Shown here one piece after another: positions 48,276 through 59,411 of a stretch of 64,000 nt of DNA. The position numbers and the translations under genes are program-made. The notes under the pieces were generated by a model. The model saw nothing but the letters and a program-made list of their open reading frames with translations. It did no database searches and was not told the origin of the DNA. Source of the DNA: Bigelowiella natans CCMP2755. Taxonomy: Eukaryota > Cercozoa > Chlorarachniophyceae. The first letter of the stretch is position 1. The number at the start of each line of letters is the position of its first letter. Where the stretch lies: assembly GCA_000320545.1 (NCBI GenBank), contig ADNK01000512.1, positions 1 through 64,000 of the forward strand, read 5' to 3'.

Positions 48276-48821
48276 GTGGAAAGATACTTTGGAAGGGATT
48301 TACACAATAATGATTTCTTTTTCACTTCACAATCATCATTGTAGATGCAGCTAGAAGAGGCGCAAATGGAGACACAGAGCGCTAGGCAGGCCCTCAAGCA
48401 CAATCGCAACTCGGAGAAAGACCTACGAAGGAGCATGCAGCAGCAAATTGTCCAGCAAGCAGCCAAACACGAGACCGAGATTAAGTCCCTCAATGCCAAA
48501 CATGCAAAGGAGATGAGCGCGAAAATTGCGCAGGCAGTGGCGGCGGCGTCATCTAGGTCTCCTCCTCCTTCAAATTCATCGTTACAGCAACTGGCACATC
48601 AACAGCAGCAGACCCAACAGCAGCACCAACAGATTGTAAAGGGTATGCAGGCTGAGATTATGGAACTCAGAAACTTCGTTATCTTTCTCCAACAGCAGCT
48701 TGTGGCAGCAGCGGCGGTCCAACAGCAACAACACCAGCAGCAGCAGCAGCAGCAGCAGCAGGCCCAGCATCATCATCAACAACAACAACCAACACCACCA
48801 CCACCACCACCACCATCATCA

Positions 48822-48859
<38 letters not shown>

Positions 48860-50045
48860 CGTATTTCATCAACAGCAGCAGCAGCAACATCCTCACCACC
48901 CTGCAGCAGTGGTTCACCCGCCTCCTCACCCAACGCTGCAGCTGCAGCACCAGCACCAGCATAACGTGCAGCACCATCATCACCACCAGCAGCGCCAACA
49001 GCACCTGCAACAACACCACTCGCAACTGCAACCGCAGCAAAACGGCCAACAACAGCTGCCACTGCTCCCCCACGCTCAATTTGTTGTGCACGACAAGAAG
49101 AATCTTCCACTCAACGCGAATAATGGCAACAATACTGTCTCACAGAAGACTAGGATGGTAGCGGTGCCAGCTGCCGCAGCGGCACTGGCAAGTGCTGTGA
49201 CCGTTGTTCCCAAATATGCGACGAGACAGAGCGCCAGCAATGGCGACGGAAAGCAGAATAACGGGGTTTTTACTAGCAACACTATAACAAACAGCTCGAG
49301 TGTTAATGGTGGTGGTGCTGGTGGCGGCAGCGGCGTACAGCTTGATGAGTGGACCTCCAAGCTGTTCCAGATTGCTATTTCGGGAAGCGAGGAGAGCATC
49401 GAGTCGGTGATCAAAGCCAAGGCCGATCCAAATGCACGCGACGCTAATTACTTGACCCCCCTCCATTGTGCCGCGAAGCGCAACCACTGGGACTTCGCGA
49501 GGAAGCTTCTGCGCCAGAGCAACGTTGACGTGAACGCCCCTATGGCCGACGGACTAACCACCCTGATGCTCGCGACGAGTAGGGGGAAGGGGGAGACTGC
49601 ACAATATCTCGTGGAGATGCACAGGGCAAAGGTTCACCTGCAGGACAAAAAGGGCGACACCGCGCTTATTCATGCAGCCCGACGCGGCTGCCTCATGACC
49701 GTGCGCTACCTAGTTGAAGGTGCGAAGGCTCCCGTGAATCAGGTAAATCACAACGGAGAATCGGCGGTCTTCTTTGCGAGTTGGAATGACAACCTAGAGC
49801 TGGTACAATATCTGGTGAAAGCCAGGGCGCTGATCAACTCTCGAAACAGGAAGGGAGACTCGCCAGTCATCCTTGCAGCTGCGGCAAACGCAGTCAGCAC
49901 GCTTCGCTATCTCGTTAAGAGCGCCGGGGCCAACCCGCTGGTGAGGGATGCAGAAGGCAAAACGGCTCTGAAATTGGCGCAGGAGTCAGGTCATAAAGAA
50001 GCAGTTCAATTTCTACATTCATGTACAACATGGCAGCACCCGTGA
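46438..50045 (+). CDS. Ankyrin-repeat protein with disordered N-terminus and poly-Q/poly-H tracts
   Basis: Three exons close in phase: 46438-46960, 47114-48207, 48345-50045 (1105 residues). About the first 500 residues are disordered, rich in K, R, S and N, with RG/GR patches suggestive of RNA or DNA contact. From about residue 535 comes a coiled coil (MQLEEAQMETQSARQALKHN...), then long Gln and His tracts (about 48600-49050). The C-terminal ~220 residues are ankyrin repeats: NYLTPLHCAAKRNHWDFARK, DGLTTLMLATSRGKGETAQY, KGDTALIHAARRGCLMTVRY, NGESAVFFASWNDNLELVQY, KGDSPVILAAAANAVSTLRY, EGKTALKLAQESGHKEAVQF. No enzymatic domain. The alternative donor at 46983 would break the frame, so I used the GTAGTG donor at 46961. 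Partner and localisation unknown. Confidence 0.85.
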
Positions 50046-50736
50046 GGCTGGTAATGCAAGGACAATTGTTAAGAAGCTGTGCTTTAGCGCAAGAATTAAT
50101 ATGACTATGACGACCCCATTTTGGCTCATTCGATCGTGTACTGCGATTACGTTTCATTTTTAAAATATCAAGCATCGCAAATTAATTGTTGATGGCAGTT
50201 TATTTACACCTAATCTCTAAACGATGCATTGCATAGCATGTGCAATATTCACACACCTCTCAGCTAGGTGGACTCGAATTTGCAACAGTAGCGACGCAAT
50301 GTGATGGTGTACTTTGGAGCAGCCAGATAATATCAGTATGTTGTACTCCAGCGCATGCTATGCTGCTAGCGCATGACACGATGTACATTTTTGCTAGCGC
50401 GTGAGCGCCTGAAGTTGTACAACGAGACAAATAGACACAACCTAAGTGCTGTAGCCGCTGCTTTGCATAGCTACATTAGGATGATTATTGAAAAGATGTA
50501 ATCACTTCATTGCATCCCTCTCAAACGATATGCATGTGCGGTATACGACATGGGAGTCGTGTTCGACTCGATCAGCATCAAGGCCGGTAGCGCGTGCATG
50601 ATGCGATTCATGACCAACGTCGCTAACTAACGTATCGTGTGCTTGTAAAGGCTGTACAGCATGTACATAGCGTCGCATGACCTGCTAGCCTGACAACACT
50701 ATTATATCGCCTGCGCCCACAAACATCTAGACCAGG

Positions 50737-50748
50737 CATGCTAGCATG
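50737..50748. repeat. Palindrome CATGCTAGCATG, copy 3
   Basis: Exact 12-bp palindrome in convergent spacer E. Confidence 0.95.
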
Positions 50749-51006
50749 GTAACCGACGAATTGCACTTACTACACCAAATTTAACATTACGACATACACA
50801 GAGAGGATCAAAACCTATGTACATAATCCGACTGAACACAAGGGAATGCAAAAAACTAAGGGTATGACTATTGAAAACAACATGAAATACGAATAGAACG
50901 AGAAGATACCGGAATAGAGAATAGCACAATCCTCTTTCAGGAGATGCCACAACCCCGTTTTAAATTTTTTGCAAATGACAGAGCAATTTGACCACGTTGG
51001 TGGGTA

Positions 51007-51056
51007 ACCAACTTTCAGGTTTTCCAGATACCCACCAACTTTCAGGTTTTCCAGAT
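51007..51056. repeat. Two-copy tandem repeat, 27-base period
   Basis: A 23-base unit beginning ACCAACTTTCAGG occurs at 51007-51029 and 51034-51056, just past the chitinase stop codon. Confidence 0.9.
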
Positions 51057-51097
51057 TCTAACTCCTTAGAATCCGAGCAGACTAGCATCGCAACCTC

Positions 51098-53296
51098 TCA
51101 AGAGCAGCGTTTGGTGCAGTCTGCAACGCATGCTTTGTAGGCTGCAAGCGGCGTGGCTGGGCAAGCTGACATACATGCCTCGAGCGAACCACCAGGACAG
51201 CCCGACGGCGCGGGGCCGGGCGCAGGACCCACCGCCTCGGCAATCTGATTCGTGAGTTCGTATGTGAAAGTGCCACTTGAGAAGTCTATCGTGTCCATCG
51301 ACGTGTCAAATACGAAGACGCCGGCAAGCGCCTTAGATTTAGCGTAATCAGTGATCGCTGCAATCGACTTCTGGTCGTTGTACGACACCCAAGTGCCAGC
51401 CTCGGTATATGCATCGCCACCTGGCGAGGGAAAGTACGCGACATCCGACGCAGTGGCCGAGTCGTGATAGTACGAGCCGCCCGCCGCGCGGAGTTCATTG
51501 TACATCATTGTACCACACAACCCGCTGCCCTTACCAGGCTTTGCACCGAATGTCTTCTGAAATGGCCCGCAGCACTTGCCTTGCACCGTGCCATTTGCTC
51601 CAAATCCCATCCAATCGGTCATGCCAGGTTGAAACCATGTGTGACCGTAGTATGGGATGCCGAGCATGATCTTCGAGGCTGGGACGCCGGCAGCCAAGTA
51701 GCCCTCGATCGTGTCGGCAATCGAGATTTGGAGCGCTGGCTGCGGTGGGGCGTGTAGCGGCGCGTTTGGGCTCATCATTGAGCCATCTGGCACATCGGAG
51801 ACAGTGTAATCATACGTCATCACGTGCCAGTGGTCAATAAACGGCGTCACCCCTGGCAAATTCATCTTGGCCCAGTTTTCGGGTGATGCCTGCGAAGCAA
51901 TCGAGATGTATGTCGCGGGGAGTGCGGCGCGCAACTCCTTGGAGAGCGCAGCTAGATTTTCCGTATCCTGTGGACAGGATCCACCCTTGTCATCGACGGA
52001 TCGGAATTGCGTGCAAGATATCTTCACCGGGTCGCTACGCGCCGGAGAGCATGGGTACTCCCAATCCAGGTCGATGCCGTCTAGGTTGTTCGCGGCGAGG
52101 AAGGCTTGTGCTGAGGCAATGAACTTGGCGCGAGAGTCGCTCGTAGCAGCCATTGTCGAAAAGTATTCAGAGGGGAAGTTCCATCCACCGATGGAAGCGA
52201 TTACCTTTAGCCCCGGGTTCGCGCTCTTGTATGCTGTGATCGTTTGCATGAACTGTGGGTCCTTAGCCTCCACACTCATCAACTGGAACTCGGTAGCGTC
52301 CGTGCATTGTCCGTACGGCGCTACCGCCCAGTAAGGCATCGGATTGGTGCCAGCGGGTGGGCAGAAGTAGATGAATCCGTAGTAGAAGGCGTCAACCTTT
52401 CCAGCGATCGGTGCGAGATCCTCGGGTGTGTGCGTGTACGGCTTGGTGTGGTATTGGGCCCAGTTGGCAAAGTAAGCCCCAAATGTCATCGAACTATTGG
52501 CCGCGGTGCGGTCCGCAGCGGTCCTAGTGTGTACTGCCCTCGCGTTGTGCGGCGCATTCTGCTTCCATTGAATGAATCCCGCAGTCGGGATACTTGCGGC
52601 CGCGAAATACGACTTGACTGCAGAGTATTGCGAGGCGTCCACGATGGATGGGGCAATTATCGGCTTGGCCTCTCTATAAAGATCCCACGTGCAGCCAGCG
52701 GCAGCGCATGCAGCGGTCGGATCAAATTGGGGCGCGCTCTCTGATCCTGAGGAGTAGAGCTGCGGTGAGAGCACGTCAATATTGGAGTCCTTTGCCCACG
52801 CTCGGACCAGTTCAACTGCGGTAGTGGGCTTATCAGTTTGATAAGGAGCCGAATGACTCGTGGTCACGGTAACAAACAGCCCGAGCTTCTTGGCTGCTGC
52901 AAAGGCATACTGAAACGCAGCCACCATCGTGTCGCTGCTCCCGCTCACCTGCTCGACGTCAAACACAACCCCAGAATAATTGGCCTTGACAACAAGAGGG
53001 AGATCAGAGACGATTTTCGTGAGGATGGATTCGTCGAATGTCCCAGCAGAGTTTCCACCGCCAAGCGATAGATGACGCCGGCCGCGCAAAGATGGACAAC
53101 ACCATGCCGCTCCGGGAGTATATCCATCAAGCGCCTTTTGAACATCGACCAGCCCAGTGAACGCCACGCCATCTGTAGCTTCCTCGATTACGGATCCAGA
53201 ACCCCAGTTCCAAGAATAATATCCGATCATGTTACAGCTGCCCAGGGGCAGGCCGACGGCGAGTAAGAGAAGGGCCATCATTCCAGGCATGTGCAT
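51098..53296 (-). CDS. Secreted two-module GH18 chitinase, intronless
   Basis: GH18 enzymes cleave beta-1,4 N-acetylglucosamine links. One 732-codon frame. Residues 1-21 (MHMPGMMALLLLAVGLPLGS) are a signal peptide. Module 1 (about 22-255) is GH18-like (GYYSWNWGSG, FVTVTTSHSAPYQ, DVLSPQLYSSG, AGFIQWKQN), but its active-site strand reads GVVFDVE, keeping only the last Asp and Glu of DxxDxDxE. Module 2 (about 277-690) has KVIASIGGWNFPSEYF, an intact LDGIDLDWEYP near residue 415, MTYDY, and IMLGIPYYGHTWF, so it should be active. The tail after a PAPGPAPS linker is a six-Cys stretch (CPGGSLEACMSACP...CVADCTKRC), possibly a binding or anchoring domain. Composition is GC-richer than neighbours, and the gene lacks introns, as with the 10-12 kb nuclease. 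Confidence 0.88.
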   Translation of the reverse strand: MHMPGMMALLLLAVGLPLGSCNMIGYYSWNWGSGSVIEEATDGVAFTGLVDVQKALDGYTPGAAWCCPSLRGRRHLSLGGGNSAGTFDESILTKIVSDLPLVVKANYSGVVFDVEQVSGSSDTMVAAFQYAFAAAKKLGLFVTVTTSHSAPYQTDKPTTAVELVRAWAKDSNIDVLSPQLYSSGSESAPQFDPTAACAAAGCTWDLYREAKPIIAPSIVDASQYSAVKSYFAAASIPTAGFIQWKQNAPHNARAVHTRTAADRTAANSSMTFGAYFANWAQYHTKPYTHTPEDLAPIAGKVDAFYYGFIYFCPPAGTNPMPYWAVAPYGQCTDATEFQLMSVEAKDPQFMQTITAYKSANPGLKVIASIGGWNFPSEYFSTMAATSDSRAKFIASAQAFLAANNLDGIDLDWEYPCSPARSDPVKISCTQFRSVDDKGGSCPQDTENLAALSKELRAALPATYISIASQASPENWAKMNLPGVTPFIDHWHVMTYDYTVSDVPDGSMMSPNAPLHAPPQPALQISIADTIEGYLAAGVPASKIMLGIPYYGHTWFQPGMTDWMGFGANGTVQGKCCGPFQKTFGAKPGKGSGLCGTMMYNELRAAGGSYYHDSATASDVAYFPSPGGDAYTEAGTWVSYNDQKSIAAITDYAKSKALAGVFVFDTSMDTIDFSSGTFTYELTNQIAEAVGPAPGPAPSGCPGGSLEACMSACPATPLAAYKACVADCTKRCS

Positions 53297-53870
53297 GGGA
53301 TGACTAGATCTAATAATGAGGCTGTTACTATTTTTGCGTCAGTTATGATTTTAGAGATTAGGGCGCATTGCACGTTGATTGGGCATTCTTATACTGCGTC
53401 AAGGTCCTTCTGGGATAAAATGTGAAGCGGATTTATTGATTAGCGTCAACACTGCGGGTATGTCGCAGAGTTGAAATCTGGAGAAAGACAACTGTTCTCT
53501 TCGCTGCTTTCTCCCATGAGAGGTACGATAATAGATCGATGTTTTATTGTCCAAATGCAACCTTAATGGTGCGGGGTGCGAGAGCTGTGTAAAAGCTTTC
53601 ACAGCAGGGCATGATTACGATATATTTGGGTTAAATTTTATCCTAGACTGACTAAAAGGCTGGACGAACTGAACGCCAGGCCCTCTTCAAAACCCACCTC
53701 GGGAGGAAAGAAGAAAACAGAGGAGGAGGAGAAAAGGAGGGGCACAAGTATTCACCAGAGACATACAAGATTAGCGCCCGAGGGGGCCAGAAAGCAGAAA
53801 TAGCTGTTGGGGTAGAAGTGAACGGACCTTGGAACCGCACGGAAGGCTGGCCGAAGCGATTTGAGTAGCC
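53297..53870. promoter_or_regulatory. Divergent spacer between chitinase and NAA50
   Basis: Upstream of both genes; no gene supported and no repeat structure beyond a GGA-rich patch near 53700-53740. Confidence 0.4.
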
Positions 53871-54997
53871 ATGGTGGATGCGACAGATGCGATCAAGTTT
53901 GATCTGTTGTCCCTAGATACAACAAACCTTGAGTCCTTGAAGCATTTAAACGCGACCATATTCCCGATTAAATATCCTCCAAAATTCTATAAGGAGATCA
54001 TGAAACCTCTGAACAAAGCGTTTTCAAAATTAGGTATTGAAAGAGAGATTGAGTAGGTATAATGTTAATACGACAACTGAACAGATTGCCAACACACCCT
54101 TCAGCATTTATCAAAAATGAGCTCATAGGGGCAATATGCTGCGAAGTCGTCCTAGAGGTGAGCTTAAATTATGTGTGCGCAGTTTGCGTGTAGGTGCCAT
54201 AGTTTCCTTCTTCCACTCCAGCAATTTTCCGTGTTTCTCAGAAAAAGGACCCGGCTCGAAAAAGATTATGCATATCTACAATTGGGGTCAAAGCAGAATA
54301 TCAATGCCGGAGTGTCGGTAGCAAGTTGCTCAAATCGTGCATTTTGGCTGCAAAGGTGGATAAGTCTTTGCAGGATGTCTTTCTACATGTCCAGGTCTGT
54401 CAGTCCCACTCTCTTAGGGTTGTCATGGTGATAGTGTAGCTGGTGTTGGTAGCACTTCTTTGATTATGAACTGAGAGCTCAGTATACAACTTGGGGGGGT
54501 ATTGCTGTATTGATAATATGTTCCTAATAAATGTATCTCAAGCGACTTGTATCCTCCTCCTCCTCCTCCCACTCATCCCCCGAGTCCAGACAGACAATCA
54601 CGATGCAATTAAGTTCTACGGGCGTTTTGGATTTGAGAACAGGCGTGAAGTGAAAAACTACTACCGGAGGATGCAACATATCCCAGGGGTCCCGCGGTCA
54701 AAACATTGCTTCGAGATGGTGCTCAAGATCCCTAGAGGAGAAAAAAGAAAAAGGGGAGGAGATGGCACCCCGACCTTCGACGACAAGAAAATGATGATGA
54801 ACCAGAAAGAGGACGAGGAAGAGAAAAACTTTGTAGTTATTGACACATGCGACCTGATCGGAGACTACGATACGGTCCCAGAGGTAGTTCTCGGGAAAAA
54901 ATGTGCTGCAAACACATTCGGAATGGCGAGAAAAAATGGTGAGAATGATAGTAATATGGACGATCTAGACAACATTGAAGCGCCGCAATCAACATAG
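53871..54997 (+). CDS. NAA50: N-alpha-acetyltransferase 50 (GNAT fold) with long acidic tail
   Basis: NAA50 acetylates N-terminal methionines co-translationally, usually with the NatA complex. Exons 53871-54033, 54105-54157, 54242-54394, 54590-54997 close in phase (258 residues; human NAA50 is 169). Matches to the family: LKHLNATIFPIKYPPKFYKE, SKLAFIKNELIGAICCEV, RLCISTIGVKAEYQ, VDKSLQDVFLHVQ, DAIKFYGRFGFENRREVKNY-Y. The acetyl-CoA loop reads QCRSVGSKLL where the family has RRLGIGTKML, so the first Gly of the Q/RxxGxG/A motif is Ser. About 85 extra residues follow the GNAT fold, starting GEKRKRGGDG and then mostly acidic. Introns are 71, 84 and 195 bases. Functional assignment is firm by sequence pattern; activity is likely but the loop change deserves notice. 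Confidence 0.88.
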
Positions 54998-55169
54998 AGA
55001 AAATGAATTGCACAGGTATCATGTACTCTGATAAGCCAATGAGCTGTCATTATTATTATCACAGCTTATAGCTGCCAACAAAAGCCATTCTCTAGCTCTT
55101 CTTCCGACTATATGTTATGAATTGTAGTTGAATGTGTGCAAGTACTCGACAATCGATGATGATGCTCAT

Positions 55170-55181
55170 CATGCTAGCATG
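55170..55181. repeat. Palindrome CATGCTAGCATG, copy 4
   Basis: Exact 12-bp palindrome identical to those at 40139, 40158 and 50737. Confidence 0.95.
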
Positions 55182-55306
55182 TATGAATGGTTGGAAATTA
55201 TTATGTGATTCGTTTGCATAAATTATTGCGCTAAAATTCAAATCTCGCATGCATATTGCTATTCGCAAACATAAGTAAACATTTTGTATACATCTATCCA
55301 TCTAGC

Positions 55307-55318
55307 CATGCTAGCATG
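55307..55318. repeat. Palindrome CATGCTAGCATG, copy 5
   Basis: Exact 12-bp palindrome, 126 bases from the preceding copy. Confidence 0.95.
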
Positions 55319-55717
55319 TATAGCGTTGTAAATCTGCCTTGCATGCACTGTGCCATTACGGATTTTAACACATTGCACGCAGGGCTGTTTCGTGTGCATG
55401 AGCGATTTGCTAGTTTGCAGCATATCGCTCCGTCCATACTCATATCGCTGCTACATGTCTAAACGTTGCGTTGGCGCGTGAAATGGTTTAGGAGAATGTA
55501 ACGTAGCCTGAGGATAACCAACAACATATCTAGATATGCGTTCATGGTAGTCTAAGTCGAGGATATCGTGACATATCGGGCCAATATCGAACCTCTCCAC
55601 ACGTCGTCTGTGATAAAGGAAACTTTGAAGCAGGAAAAAAAGCCTTGGAATTCGACTCTACTTCACGTGTGTTTGTATGAATGTAAACTATGCAGCATTG
55701 TCCAAAAAAGAAAATGC

Positions 55718-56378
55718 TCATGAAGATAGCTTCAAATCCTTGGCGATCATCTTGGCCGCAATTGAGTGGTAAATATCCTTATTAGCCTTAAACGTTTCCA
55801 ATGCCTTCTCTTTCCCCTGATGACAATCATGCAAAGAAGAGTTTAATGAAGAAATATTTTCTCTTAACGATCAAGAAGATGCATCTGTTGACTGTGAATG
55901 AAAGAGGATTTAAGTTCCGTAGCAGTCTGTACCTCTGGGGATGCAAAAAGTAGGCGATAAAGCGGTCGGACGAACTTCATCCTACACAACAAGAACGTTT
56001 GTTATGAGTATAAGAGTTGGACGGCAGAATGAAGCTGCACACCTTCCCTGAGAGAGGACAAATTTGATTGCATCTGGGAATACAGACTCAAGCCCAGAAC
56101 GAATGCCAAGCTTATACCTAACCAAATAACGATGATGACGATGATGACGGTGATGATAGGCGATGATGATGAGTTCTGACGAAATTGAATGTCGAGTCTC
56201 ATGTCATCAATTAGACTAAATGGGATAGTCACCACCATACATAGAAGGAGGGAGGTTGTAGTGGGTGGATAATGATGATCATGAATGGCATACCATCGGA
56301 AGAGTATCTCACTGTTGCGTGACTTGGAGAAACCACACTTCTTGTCCAAACCACTCAGCAGCTCTGAAAAAATTCACG

Positions 56379-56412
<34 letters not shown>

Positions 56413-57129
56413 AGGAGGAGGAGGAGGAATTAGTGCTTCTGTTGCCACAGCAGCTGCGCAAACATATCGTTCACTCTTTCTCACCCTGAAACTTAGCCTT
56501 CTCCTTCTGTTCGCCTCCCTTCTCTGCAGCTTTAAAATCTTCCATCTGAGAAAATGGAGAGGGGAAAGAAGAGTGAGAAAGATGGCTGTTCTTTTGTAAG
56601 ATATTCAATGTGAAGGGGGTCCACTGAACAATGATCATCATTCTCAAACAGGATTGTAAGATAGGAACTTGAAATTTTGTCCCCCGATTGATGGTTGGAA
56701 TATTGTTACTACTACTTTTATTTGCGACAATAACAACAGGGATAATGAAGTATTAGGCTGCTCAACTCGCATAACCTGAATATCCTCCAATTTATCGAGG
56801 AAAATGACGGTTTGGGCGGTTGACCAGCCCTTCACAACAGAGCCCTCCACGATCACGCCTGCACAATACGTAAAGGAGTGAGGAAGGAGAACTTATAGCT
56901 GTAGCAGCAGTTAATGGTCAAGTCGCGAGAGGGGAAAGCAAGACATCACAAAGGAATATGCTCTTCTCTGCTTATCATCATCTTATCGGCTTGTGTCTTA
57001 AGTCCTCACTCATTAGGTCCTCCTCCTCCTCCTTCCCAGTCTACCTTCTTTGCATTTTGATGCCGCTTCTACGCACTCGTCCATGAGAGAGGTGTCGAAC
57101 TTGTTGGCCTTTTAGGTTTTCCAGGGTGA

Positions 57130-57173
<44 letters not shown>

Positions 57174-58093
57174 AATGAGACAGGGGAGAAGAAAGACACG
57201 ACGAGGATAGACGATTCAAAGCTGGCAGTAGTGAGAGTGTCGATTGGGAGGATTGTGTGGTCACGATTTCTCTACTGTTGACATCGTCGATGTTGTTTTA
57301 TCTTAGAAATAAATATGTTGTTTCCGGTAGGTTGGTAGTGTTGTCGCAGTGGACGAAGTTGGGAGATGATGATGTAATGATGATGATGATGATGATGATG
57401 GATATAATGATGATGACAATGACGCAGACGATTGAGTAAAACCTTGTACGGCATTCCCGTCGTATACCACCACTTTTCCCATTCGATACCTCCAAGAACC
57501 TGTGTATACCCCCCCCCCCCATCACGGGAACAACGAATAACACATCAGCAGCAGCAGCTACAAATACCAATACTGCCCGGGGCCATAGCACTCAAGGGCG
57601 TGTGTGTGTGTGTGTGTGGGTCGCATGTATGCAGAAGAAATGACTCCGTTCCAAATCCATTGTATTAGAATCATTTCGAAACTTCCTAAAGTGGTGTGAC
57701 GCTGGCCCACTCTCCCCCAACCAGCTCCCCATCTCCACCTTGTCGTCGACTTTTCCCTTCAGGTAGGAGAGAAAGAAATCGCGAAACTTCTCAGCGGTCA
57801 CAACATCGTTTCTGGTTGTGGGGATGACAATGATGACGATGGAAAGTGATGATGATGGTGATGATGTTTGCGGTTTTTTTTTTTGCCGATAGGTTTTATG
57901 GAGAGTGTCTACATCACAAAAGCATGCCCTAACTGACACTTCCTCTCGAAGGAAGAGGCAGGGGAGAGGGAGAAGAGGGAGGAAGAAGATGTAACTTACT
58001 TAAATGTCGAACAGTACTCCTTGAGTAGCGGATTCATCACTTTCTCACCGCCAATCTACCCGTAGACCATCATCATCAACATCATCATCATTT

Positions 58094-58128
<35 letters not shown>

Positions 58129-58378
58129 TATGACTTGATCATAATTCTGCTGTCAGACTACTGCCACTACTACCACCACTACTGCTACTACTACTACTAC
58201 CAGGTTCTCAAGGTAAATGAGGAAGTTCAACCCCTTCTCGTACGGCACGCTCGAAAACGCATCATCAGGATCCACGTCTTAAATAAACAAAGAGAAGAAA
58301 AGAGGAAAAAAGCGTTCAACTTGTCGATTCACAGATTCCGTCATGAACCTCCCCAATATATATCTCTCTCTGTGTCTC

Positions 58379-58423
<45 letters not shown>

Positions 58424-58547
58424 TTTGAGCTCAGGTCTCATCTTGGTGTAGTTGTGGTCCTCTCCGAATAAGCTGATCGATCCCTGAAAAGAGCGAATAG
58501 GTCATCCACGTGAATGAATGGCCTCACTTCTCAGATATTAATATGTG

Positions 58548-58587
<40 letters not shown>

Positions 58588-58687
58588 TAAATGATCAACA
58601 CGGTCGCGCACACACAACACTTATAGAGTACCACACACAAGGTAAGGCATCATCACATCACGCAGAAGCAGCGGCATGTCACATGAC

Positions 58688-58718
<31 letters not shown>

Positions 58719-59331
58719 AACAACAATACCCTGAGTGCCTTCAAGCCTATGTTCGCGTACAGATCAAAGTACTTATCGCCGAAAAGAGCCTTGATGATTT
58801 TGAGCTCCAGTATGCGGCAGAAGCCCTCGTTCATCCAGAAATCGACCCAGCTCTTGCACGTCACAAGGTTCCCCATCCAGGAGTGGGAGATCTCGTGGAT
58901 CACCACGGTCGCCAGCGACTAGACGTTGAGGAGGAGGAGGAGGAGGAGGAAAGAAGGATGGTGGAGGCAATGACGGTTGTCAGTGATGATTATGATGATG
59001 GTCATGGAAGGAGTGATAAAAGAGAGAGAGAAAATAGCAGCAGACTCCTCCACCACCCCTTCTACTGTCCTCTTCATCATCATTATCATTATCATCATCA
59101 TCTTACACTCCTCCTCGGACCTTATCCCCCGCAAGTAGAGTAGGGGTGACGAAGGTAAGGCATGGATTTTCCATGCCGCCGTAAGGGAAGGAGGGGGGGA
59201 GGAGGAGGATGTCATAACGCCCCCACACATAAGGTCCTGCGATAGATTCAGCAGTGGCGAGATACTTCTCCGTGTCTTCAAACTCTGCCACACCGGCGTC
59301 CACCATCTCAGGTTCTGACCACACTGTACAG

Positions 59332-59411
<80 letters not shown>

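Larger units (their letters stand above)
50046..51097. other. Convergent spacer E, palindrome-rich
   Basis: No gene supported between the ankyrin gene (+) and chitinase (-). CATG/TGCA tetramers are dense from 50225 to 50745, with GCTAGC at 50365, 50393, 50684 and 50740. CATGCTAGCATG lies at 50737-50748. A separate short tandem repeat is at 51007-51056. Confidence 0.75.
54998..55717. other. Convergent spacer F, palindrome-rich
   Basis: No gene supported between NAA50 (+) and LTA4H (-). In 55141-55440 I counted 7 CATG and 7 TGCA (about 1.2 of each expected). CATGCTAGCATG occurs at 55170-55181 and 55307-55318. The part from 55480 to 55717 lacks the clusters. Confidence 0.78.

Noticed and set aside
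48679-49110. Antisense Ala/Val-rich frame opposite the poly-Q/poly-H region
   Set aside because: It is the mirror of the CAG/CAC repeats in the ankyrin gene, whose frame closes in phase over three exons.
13741-59410. CT microsatellites as a dedicated polypyrimidine-tract system at acceptors
   Set aside because: By eye about 10 tracts read CT and about 6 read GA on the sense strand, which is no convincing bias in this sample.
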